A stretch of DNA of 64,000 nucleotides from Mycoplasmopsis agalactiae PG2 (GTDB taxonomy: Bacteria > Bacillota_I > Bacilli_A > Mycoplasmatales > Metamycoplasmataceae), in contig NC_009497.1 in assembly GCF_000063605.1 (NCBI RefSeq), positions 434,001-498,000 of the forward strand, in the 5' to 3' direction. The notes beneath the pieces were generated by a model that saw only the letters and a list, made by a program, of their open reading frames with translations, was not told the origin of the DNA and did no database searches. The translations under genes were made by a program, and so were the position numbers. Positions 43,432 through 51,495 of this stretch are shown piece by piece (position 1 is the stretch's first letter; each line of letters begins with the position of its first letter).

Positions 43432-43830
43432 TTAGATAAATTGATTATTGTTTTTTAATTTTTTAAACTCTTTTTTAGCTTCATCAGGATCAATATCAAT
43501 AAGATCTTTTTCAAAAAGCTTGTGTAAGCCACTTTTGCCTTCTAGTCTTTTCGATCCTTCTTTAAGGCTATATCTATCAATGCTTTCAGATAATTGATTC
43601 ATTAGTAATTTAGAATTCATAAACAAATTAACATTTAGCTTTTTGCTATTCATTTCGGCTAATAAAGTAGTTCTATTATCATTATCATTTTGAATATATA
43701 CAGCACTTGGCCTGCTTATGTAGTCTATATATCTTCCACTAGTGTAATATTCATAGTCATGAATTTTATGAGTATTTTTATTAGGCTTCTTTTTCATCTT
43801 AGGCTTAGCAAATTCAAAATATAAATACAA
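43432..43830 (-). CDS. MobL-like relaxase, N-terminal part
   Basis: 132 aa starting at TTG 43830, which is correctly spaced from AAGGA located in the end of the 40-aa ORF. It holds Y-Y-T-S-G-R-Y-I-D-Y-I-S-R-P-S-A-V, like the tyrosine-containing first motif (Y-x-x-Y-x-x-R) of MobL relaxases. Ends at TAA 43434-43432. In the original gene this codon was plausibly TGA (Trp), giving F-I-W-E-M-T-L. The catalytic Tyr and the metal-binding His are now on separate reading frames. Confidence 0.55.
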   Translation of the reverse strand: MYLYFEFAKPKMKKKPNKNTHKIHDYEYYTSGRYIDYISRPSAVYIQNDNDNRTTLLAEMNSKKLNVNLFMNSKLLMNQLSESIDRYSLKEGSKRLEGKSGLHKLFEKDLIDIDPDEAKKEFKKLKNNNQFI

Positions 43831-43833
43831 TTT

Positions 43834-43956
43834 TTAGTCCTTGTTTGCTAAATAATGCATATGTGTATATTTAGTTTCTAGCTTAATATCAGAAATTAAA
43901 GCTTTTAAAGTATTTTTAGCTTTTGATTCAATACTTTCTAGTATCTTATTTTTCAT
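43834..43956 (-). CDS. 40-aa ORF heading the ICE transfer operon
   Basis: Starts M-K-N-K-I-L-E-S-I-E-S-K-A-K-N and ends L-A-N-K-D. AAAAGGTAAAT before the ATG is also the last unit of the repeat array. Its last codons contain the AAGGA ribosome-binding site of the relaxase gene, so it may act as a leader that couples relaxase translation. Could also be a small regulator. Confidence 0.5.
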   Translation of the reverse strand: MKNKILESIESKAKNTLKALISDIKLETKYTHMHYLANKD

Positions 43957-43959
43957 ATT

Positions 43960-44049
43960 TACCTTTTATTTTGTTTCTATTTATTACCTTTTATATACCT
44001 TCTAGTTATTACCTTTATTAGTTGTCTTTTATATACCTTCTATTACCTT
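43960..44049. repeat. Iteron-like array upstream of the relaxase operon
   Basis: Six copies of the minus-strand core RAAGGTA (TACCTT at 43960, 43985, 43996, 44010, 44034 and 44044 on the plus strand). Within it an exact 17-bp direct repeat (CTTTTATATACCTTCTA) occurs at 43988-44004 and 44026-44042. Such arrays are binding sites for replication initiators, relaxosome proteins or repressors. Here it would fit an oriT/origin or promoter control region. Confidence 0.65.
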
Positions 44050-44059
44050 CAAGTAGATA

Positions 44060-44694
44060 ATTCAATTTATTAAAAATCTCTTATTATCTAGTTTTAAAGA
44101 TCTAAATGCTCGCATAATTCTTTTTGAATTGATAAGGAACTAATACTCATTTTTGAATAGAATTATGCTTTTTAGAAAACGAATTATTTTTTGTGCATTT
44201 TTATTATGTTCAGCATATCCTATGTTTGCAAAAGCTTTAATTATGTAATTTGCATAAAACGCTCAAAGTTAATGTTTTTAAATTTGGAAATTGAAACAAA
44301 TTTGACACTAGTCCTGATTGTTTTATGAATAATAGTAATTTCAAGACACCTTTCCTACCTTAAATTCTTTAAGTGTTTGTATTCAATTTTTAGCTTACTT
44401 TTAAAAGTAGTTAAATTGATGCTAAATTTATTTTTATATTTTTGGCTTTCACAGTTCGCTTATAAAAAATAGTTATTTATTGCATTGTCTATACATTTAT
44501 CATATGTCTAGAAACTGCTTTTTGTAATATGCCCTTAAAGTAAATTAATTACTTAAAAGATCAAATAAAAAGCCCCTTGATTGAATAGGGGGCTAGTTAT
44601 ACTTCGATTTTACAGTTTATTTTCATTAATTTTTAGTTCTCAAAATAATATAATTTTATTATTAATAAAATTCTTTTAATATTGGGATACATTT
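44060..44694. other. ICE right-end / chromosome junction region, no intact gene
   Basis: 635 bp. On the minus strand 44145-44320 has a broken frame reading K-N-I-N-F-E-R-F-Y-A-N-Y-I-I-K-A-F-A-N-I-G-Y-A, likely a decayed gene I cannot name. The rest is AT-rich without coding signal. The ICE end must be in this stretch or just left of it. Confidence 0.4.
44566..44597 (-). terminator. Intrinsic terminator (minus strand)
   Basis: AAGCCCC / GGGGGCT stem at about 44570-44594 with TTTTTATTT on the minus-strand 3' side. No minus-strand gene now lies upstream, so it may be left over from a deleted gene. Confidence 0.65.
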
Positions 44695-45150
44695 ATGAAC
44701 AATTATTTTTATAATCCATGCCAAGCAGATACAAACAATTCTGTACCTTATCAATCTAATGATAATTATGATAAAAAACCTGAAAAAATCCTTGATGCAC
44801 GCAAGGATGCCCTTAGCGTGGCTCTTATATACTGAAGCATTATATGCGCCTTTTCCTTAGCTATGGCTGCAGGAATCCAGACTATATTTGAAATAAAAAA
44901 ACTTCAACAAGCAAATATTAATAAGCCGTCATTAAGAATTTTATTTTACTTTTTGGCATATCTTTGGGCAGCAATATCAACATTTCTTTCATACCAAATA
45001 CTAAGAAAAAAGCATAGATATAATAGAGACTTTATTATTTTTACACGTGCAATTACAGCACCGCTGTTAATTTCTTTTGCGCTCTCAATTCCTTTGAACT
45101 TAATTTTCTACTTAATTGTTAAAAAGCATTGTAAGTATGGCGCACGATAA
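44695..45150 (+). CDS. Hypothetical membrane protein
   Basis: 151 aa. A polar Asn/Gln-rich N-terminus (residues 1-40) is followed by three membrane helices near residues 44-62, 83-100 and 120-142. It pairs with the next gene (22-nt gap), another membrane protein with a similar architecture. Not recognised. Confidence 0.7.
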
Positions 45151-45171
45151 TATTATAAATGGAGGATTTGA

Positions 45172-45804
45172 ATGGCTTCTTGATCACAATTCGCAATCTT
45201 AACAATTATTTCAGTTATTATAATGTTTTGAGCAAAATTTATTAGTTCTAAACTTATTTATGGTCTATTCGGATTGGTTGACTATATAGTTCTAATGACT
45301 GTTATTTTTTATTACTTACACGAACCTATATCAATTAGAATAACAAAGAATGTAAGGATTGCACATAGTTTAAGTATATTATGAGCGTTAATAGGTGCTG
45401 TTATATATGGTGTTATTTCGCTATTATTTGGAAGAATGTACAAACCTATATTTATCACATGAAATGTTATAGTTTCACTTGCGGCTGTTGTGTTTATTTT
45501 TTGATTTTTTAAGGTAATAACTATATCTTTTTACTATAAATTGGAAATTGATTTAACTCCTAAAGAGTTTATAAATTATTATATTAAATATACTTTTCAT
45601 GATAAGCCAATGTTAAAACACAAAACATGGAATATCGTTGTTGTGGTTCTTAGTATCATAATTCCTGCTCCATTACAATTTTATGGTGTTTTCAAATTTA
45701 GACAGATTCACCTAATCAAAATTCTTAAAAAAACCGGTGAAGCTATAAATAATTATGGCAAAGATGAACAACAAAGAAATCAAACTTATTATTCTGCAAG
45801 TTAA
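45172..45804 (+). CDS. Hypothetical polytopic membrane protein
   Basis: 210 aa with five or six hydrophobic helices and a cytosolic-looking K-E-F-I-N-Y-Y-I-K-Y segment. GGAGG before the ATG. Several Trp are TGA codons. It forms a two-gene operon with the preceding membrane protein, ended by the terminator at 45816-45847. Family unknown. An exporter or bacteriocin-type membrane pair is only a guess. Confidence 0.7.
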
Positions 45805-45815
45805 TATACTATAGG

Positions 45816-45847
45816 AACAAAAGATTCCAATCTCTTTTGTTTTTTTG
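45816..45847 (+). terminator. Intrinsic terminator of membrane protein pair
   Basis: AACAAAAGA / TCTTTTGTT, 9-bp stem with an 8-nt loop, then T6. Confidence 0.85.
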
Positions 45848-45916
45848 AAAGCATTGTTCAATTATTATTGTCTAAAAATAACAAAATTTAGCGATTCTTT
45901 TTATTTATATACAACA

Positions 45917-46819
45917 ATGTTAGATAGAATAAATGAGTTCAAAGGTAGAGTGCAAATTATTTATGGCACACTTAAATCTTATATTTCAGATGATGTAACT
46001 TTTTCTCAATGATCAAGAAAAGGCAAGGTTAAAAGTAGCAAAGATTTTACCTTACTTCACACTTGTGACTTATATACTAAAGAGCCAATTTATCACAGAC
46101 CACGCCGAGGAAATATGCTGAATTCGACTATTTTTGAGGACTTTTTGGAAAATGTGCCTAGCACTGGGGAAATATTAGTGGCCGATAAAGGTTTTAGAAC
46201 TAAAGCAATTACAGGGCTTTTAGAACAGAATAAAAATGTTAAGTATCTTTTGCCATTAAAGAGAAATACAACATTAATTAGAGCAGAAAAACTTGATGAA
46301 AACTTAGCTCCTGTAAAAATTAAAGATAAGCAATTACTAGGGTCTGAAAAGTAAATAGATGAAAATTTTTTATCTATTTAAAGACTTAGAAATAGCTGGC
46401 AAAGAAAGTGTTGAAAACTATCAAAAGCATCTAAAAGAAATGCATTTAACATTGATGAATTCAATAAAAATAATAAATTTTTTGGAATCATTGTTTTCGA
46501 ATCCAATGTTGACCTTTCATTAAAGGATCTATACACACCATATGATCAAAGATAAGAAATTGAAGAATTGTTCAACTTTTATAAAAATATTTTGGAACTA
46601 TTAAAATCAATAATTCATTCAGAAATGAAAGTTTACACAACAGAGTTTCTAAACTACTTGTCACTAATAATTGCGACAAAAGTTAAGAACAATTTAATAA
46701 AACTAAATCTTCATCAAAACTACTCATTCAGACAGATTATAGAATATTTGAGAAGTTACAAAGTTGAAGTAATAAATGATACAAAATGAAAAAAGCGCAA
46801 GGTGTTGAAATATGTTTAA
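45917..46819 (+). pseudogene. IS1634-like transposase remnant
   Basis: The first part reads P-I-Y-H-R-P-R-R-G-N-M and I-L-V-A-D-K-G-F-R-T-K-A-I-T, the region around the second catalytic Asp of IS4/IS1634 DDE transposases. It stops at 46354. Degraded frames follow. The C-terminal piece E-I-E-E-L-F-N-F-Y-K (catalytic Glu region) through K-R-K-V-L-K-Y-V ends at 46819. The N-terminal third with the first Asp is missing. No clear terminal inverted repeats seen. Dead element. Confidence 0.8.
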
Positions 46820-46977
46820 GACCCTGCGGAATTGTTAGAAATATAGCATTACACTAAAACTTTTTTATTAAAAAAGAAATAATTGCATGTTTCTGAGCCT
46901 ACATTTTTTATAGAAATTTACGTATACCACTATTTTGTAGGTGATTTGGCACTATGATATAATGAAAAATAAAAAAC

Positions 46978-47701
46978 CTAAACCTCAGATTCGTTTGTGT
47001 GTGAAATTAAAATTTCTTTAATAGTCACATCCTGTGGCAATTCATAAATATATAAAATAGTTTGAGCTATTGTTTCAGGCTTTAAACCATTATCAATACT
47101 TCTTTGGAATTGCAAGTATTCATCTTTAATTTTTTGATTTTTAACTGTGCTTAATAAGTTTGTATTTACAATAGCAGGTTCTATTAATGAAAACCTAATG
47201 TTAGTATGTGCTAGTTCTCTTCTAGCTTGCTGAGTTATAGCATTAACTGCAAATTTTGAGCCATTATAAACTGAGTGATCGTCATAAGTGAATCTGCCTG
47301 CCGTGCTACTTATATTAATTACTGTTCCACTGTTTTCTTTAATCATTGATGGAAGCACGGCATCCATACCATTAATTACACCTTTTATATTGGTGTCTAT
47401 AATGTCATATTTATCTTGCAATGATTGCTCGTAATACTTATCTAGTGGCATAATGCCGGCATTATTAAGCATTAAATCAACTGTACCAAATTCATTTTGC
47501 GCCTCGATAATAGCTTGATTAAGACTATTAAAATCTCTTACATCAACATTTTTAATTAAACAGTTTTTGAAATCTATTGTTTCTAAAACATCAATATTTT
47601 TATCAATTAAAAGCATAGGATAGTCTTTAGAAGCAAATAATTTTGCTGTAGCTAGTCCGATGCCAGAATTAGCACCGGTTATTTACAATTAGTTTTTTCA
47701 T
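46978..47701 (-). pseudogene. Short-chain dehydrogenase/reductase, N-terminal frameshift
   Basis: ATG 47701 begins M-K-K-L-I-V, but one extra A (GTAAATAACC instead of GTAATAACC) shifts the frame just before the NAD(P) motif T-G-A-N-S-G-I-G. The remaining 212 aa are intact: L-N-N-A-G-I-M, N-I-S-S-T-A-G, and the catalytic Y-N-G-S-K (Tyr-x-x-x-Lys). So all catalytic residues survive but the cofactor loop is out of frame. Substrate unknown. Related intact SDRs in mycoplasmas are unassigned oxidoreductases. Confidence 0.8.
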
Positions 47702-47874
47702 ATAGTCCTTAAATATTGTTTACTCACAACTTTATTTTATTAAAAAAATTTAGCACAAAGCAAAATACTTGTCTTGTTAGACATAATGAAATTTGCTAAA
47801 AATCCTATAAAACAGCCTTTTAATGCTAAAAAACTGAAGAAGTAAATAAAAATGTGCTTATAGCACATTCTTAA

Positions 47875-50049
47875 TTATTTACTATTAGGGTTTAATTTAA
47901 CTGTTTGCAACTTATCAGCTTTAAGCTTGTCAATTAATCCATCAAAAATAAATGGTGGCTTGTTATCTTTTGTATTAACATAATCATCACTTAGACTCTG
48001 GAAAAGTATTACTCCATTAGTTCTTCTACGAATAACTCTTTGAAAGTCTGTACCAGGAAGCGGTAATAATGTTTTTTGCCCAATAGGAATATCTTCAACA
48101 GAAGTATTTAAAATACCAATTACGTTAAATGATGAATCAATCACCATTGAGCCTGATGCACCTTCTTCTAAGTTAAGCTCTCCGAAAGGGATATTTGTAT
48201 ATAGCGTTGAAAACTGATCAACAATTGTTAATGGCATACCGTGTTCTTTGTCTATAAATGCTTTTTCATATTTTTTATAACGATCATTTAATGAGTTATA
48301 TTCTTTATTTAATTTAGCATCATATTTTAGTCAAACATCTCTAAATATATGCTCATCAATAATTCTTCTTTGTGTTGAAATTAATCCGCCTGTTGATTTT
48401 ATACCTCTGAATTGAGCAGGTGAATCTTTAACAAAAGGATTTCAAAATCTAGAATAACCAGCATAGAATTGAGTTTTAAGTGGACTAAACTTATCCTTAT
48501 TAAAGTTTATATATCAGTCTTTTTCAACTTCTGTATCAATAACTTCATTAAGTTTAGGTAATACGTCTTTTAGTTTATCTTTTTTGATTTTAAATTTAAG
48601 AGTTAAAAAGTCGCCACCAGAGTTTTTAGTAACAAAATTTGTGTAGTTACTTGGTACATTATCAAGATCTGCCTTTTCACCTTTTATATATGCTTCTGTT
48701 TTATATCTAGGTATATAATAAGGTGCATCTAGGTATTGTTTATATGCATCGAAAGCCTGAACATATTTATTGTTGTCATTCATATATTTAAACTTACTTA
48801 ATTCAAAGATTCCGAAGTCATCACCAATAATTGATTCTTGTACTCTGTTAGCTCTAAAATATTCACTTTTGTTTCTATTGTCGCTAGTATCAGTTGCATT
48901 TTTTCCATCATAAAATCCAGGTGGAAACTCTTTTCATCTGCCATCAAATGAAGTGTCCTTTAAATCTTTCATATGCAAGGACTTATCAAATGTATTACGC
49001 AAGCTAAAAACGTGAATATTAGTAGCAATCAATAATTCATAATAGTCTGTGTTAGTAGTTTTAACACGATCAATAACTCAAGCGGTTCCTGAATGACGAG
49101 CAAAATTTAGCCTTTTGCTTCATTGCCTTGTGCTTTCGACAAACTCATCAACTCATACTTTTTGATTAACATTTAGCTCAAAACTGCGGTCACTAATGTA
49201 TTGGAAAAAATCAGCATTCTTTTTAAGTGAAGTATTTATTTTCCCATCATTTTTTATTTGGAAATAATGTTTATTATTGTTGCTGTCAAAAATTAAAATG
49301 TCAAATTGACCTTTAACATCATCAAAAGTTGCTTTAACATTTTTGGTACCATTAATATTAAATAGATTTCCTAAAGACTTAAAATTAGCATAGTAGAAAA
49401 GCTGACTTAAATTTGATGGTAAAAATCCAAATGGATTGGTTTTTATTATTTCATTAATATCAATTGATTCAGCAGTTAAGCCATTAACATCGCTTTCACT
49501 AAATTTTTCTAAATATTTTTGTTCTAAATTGTGTCATAGTGGAACTCTTGGATTATAAAACTTAGTCCTTTGCTCTTTAGAGTTACCAATATTTCCATAT
49601 TCGCCTAGTGGTTTTACGTGCTCAAAGTATTTACTATCATTATCTCTTGTACTATAATCATATTTATTTTCAGCTACATAATCAGTTGCACTGTCTAATA
49701 AATACTTTTCAAAATTTGATTTTGCTTCATTATATGTTTTAGTTTTCTGGTGAATTTCACGTGGGGTAATCATCTTTAATTGATTAAGATCTAAAAAATG
49801 CTTGTCTGCCTGTTTTATAGGAATTTTGGCTTCATTATCGCTATTTTCATCAATTTTTTTATTATCATCTAATTTAGGCTGTGCAGGGGTTTTATTATTT
49901 GTGCCTGAAGGATCTGTTTGATCAGTAATTATCTTAAAATCAGGCTTTTTTACAACATTTGTACATGATAAAGTAAAAGATAGTGGCAATGCAGATGCAA
50001 TTGTCCTTAATAGCAGTTTTAATTTCTTCTCTGGCTTAACATATGACAT
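47875..50049 (-). CDS. DUF31 serine protease lipoprotein (Mycoplasma Ig protease-like)
   Basis: 724 aa. Signal peptide with lipobox L-S-F-T-L-S-C, then a Lys/Asp/Pro linker. The DUF31 trypsin-like domain shows G-T-A-W-V-I-D-R-V and I-A-T-N-I-H-V (His) and L-E-E-G-A-S-G-S-M-V (Ser near residue 632). In the MIB-MIP systems of ruminant mycoplasmas such proteases cleave IgG heavy chains captured by a partner. No MIB partner gene is present in this window. ATG 50049 is chosen because TGGAG lies 8 nt before it. A 25-bp palindrome sits at the promoter. Confidence 0.82.
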
Positions 50050-50336
50050 ATTTAGATCTCCAAGATCATTATTGTTTGAATTTAGCAAGTTTGGTTTTGT
50101 GAATATAGCAATATAATTGCTATATTGACTTCACTACCATTATAGCCATTAATTTTTTAAAATAAACTTTTTTTATTAACGCTGAATACTTTTTCATATA
50201 CATTAATATGAAAAAGATTAATTATAATTGTTTTATCCTAAAATTTCTGTCCTGGCTAATATTATCAATTTATTTTTTAATTGCCAAGATAAATAAGTAA
50301 AAAATAGTCCGACACTGGTCAAACTATTTTATGATT
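50050..50336 (-). promoter_or_regulatory. Upstream region of protease gene with two perfect palindromes
   Basis: AATATAGCAAT-ATA-ATTGCTATATT at 50102-50126 (11-3-11) includes a TATATT that can serve as -10 on the minus strand. CTTTTTCATAT-ACATTA-ATATGAAAAAG at 50189-50216 (11-6-11) lies further upstream and could be the terminator or attenuator of the preceding gene. No ORF. Confidence 0.55.
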
Positions 50337-51065
50337 TTATTGTAAATATGGTGATTTATCTTCTTCAGACTTAACAATGTATAAAAATAATGCTTTATTT
50401 TTAGAGGCTTCAAAACGAATGTTTTTGATCTTTAGATCTCTTTTTAAATCTTTTAAATCACTTTTAATAATAGGATTCTGAATAACCATTAAAAGGCCAC
50501 CAAATGTTAATTTTGGATATAGTTTGTTAAAAATCTCGGCATTGCTAGTATTATCATTAGCACTAATAATTAAATTATACTTTTTGTCTTCAGAGACTAT
50601 AAAACAAGGTTTTTCGGTTATTTTGTCCTTATATTTAAGCACTGCTTCATTTCAAGTTTTGGAACTAATTGCCCTAGGATCAATTTCTATGTTTGCTAAG
50701 GTCATAGTTTTAAGAGTAAGATATAAATTTTCTAAATTAAGCCCATCAATTAAGACATTTTGCGCATAATTTAAATAAACAGACTTAACTATATGAAGCA
50801 TATCGAGTTCATCAATATTTGTGCTAAATGCTTTATTAATAAATTCATCTTTAGCATCCAACTCAGAGCCTTTAATTTTCATTATTGCATTTTTAGCATT
50901 TTCTTCTTGAGCTTTATTAAATTGTTTTTTAATTTTAAATACTCTTACAAAAACAATAATTGATGTTATTATGCCTATCAAAGACGCTATTATTGCTGAA
51001 GCGATTAAACCCCAGCCTAAAGAAGTTGGAGATCCATTTTGGACTAACTTTTCCTTAAAGCTCAT
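50337..51065 (-). CDS. Hypothetical membrane-anchored protein downstream of ruvX
   Basis: 242 aa. One N-terminal membrane helix ([21 protein letters not shown]) then a basic, helical cytoplasmic domain, then a mixed alpha/beta C-terminal domain (E-K-P-C-F-I-V-S...F-G-G-L-L-M-V-I-Q). The C-terminal part recalls SAM-dependent methyltransferase-like folds, but no motif is clear. ATG 51065 has GGGGGTC 7 nt upstream and overlaps ruvX by 11 nt, so it belongs to the alaS-ruvX operon. Confidence 0.75.
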
Positions 51066-51495
51066 ATTTTTGACCCCCATATTGTAAGAAATCATTTAAT
51101 ATGATAACAGCGCTGACAGTATCTTTTTTGCTTTTTGTCTTTTTATTTGATAACTTAGCATCTTTTAAAATTCTCTGCGCCTTAATTGTTGAACCATATT
51201 CATCTACTAAGTAAATATTAATACCTGGAAATTCATTTGCTAAAAGAATAGCAAAATTATCAACCATCATAGTTCTTTCGCTTTTTGACCCGTTACTTCT
51301 AAGAGGATAGCCTAAAACAAAAGCATCAATTGAGTTTTGATACATTTTTATTATTTCTTTGACTTTGACTATTACAGCATTAAAATCATTTTCAACAAAT
51401 CTTATTGTTTCTAAGGCATTAGCACTTATTTCTAATATGTCGCTAATAGCAAAGCCACATGTTTTAGTTCCTAGATCAAATGAAAGTTTACGCAT
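51055..51495 (-). CDS. ruvX: Holliday junction resolvase-like RuvX/YqgF
   Basis: 146 aa, normal size. RNase H-like fold: [12 protein letters not shown] (first Asp), [12 protein letters not shown] and V-D-E-Y-G-S-T (second acidic motif), D-T-V-S-A (third Asp). It is implicated in 16S rRNA 5'-end processing and possibly junction resolution. It overlaps alaS by 8 nt, a common mycoplasma/firmicute arrangement. Confidence 0.94.

Larger units (their letters stand above)
21540..44310 (-). mobile_element. Integrative conjugative element, ICEA/ICEB type, degenerate
   Basis: A block coded only on the minus strand runs from a relaxase and TraG through a pilin, VirB6-like and TraE genes to a DDE recombinase. 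This order matches the ICE family of M. agalactiae, M. bovis and M. fermentans, where a Mutator-like DDE enzyme at one end moves the element. Limits are approximate: I found no convincing terminal inverted repeats or 8-bp target duplication. At least eight cargo or transfer genes are disrupted, so conjugative autonomy is doubtful. The recombinase is intact. Confidence 0.85.

Noticed and set aside
43960-44049. CRISPR array
   Set aside because: The repeat units are 7-17 bp with irregular 10-25 bp spacing and no cas genes are present. It fits iterons or operator sites better.
21610-44310. TAGTGTCAAA (21610-21619) and its reverse complement TTTGACACTA (44301-44310) as ICE terminal inverted repeats
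   Set aside because: Only 10 bp match, homology does not extend inward, and the flanking bases show no shared 8-bp target duplication. A match this long between two AT-rich 500-bp regions can occur by chance.
44145-44320. Intact minus-strand gene near the ICE right end
   Set aside because: The readable segment changes frame and lacks start and ribosome site, so it is treated as a decayed remnant.
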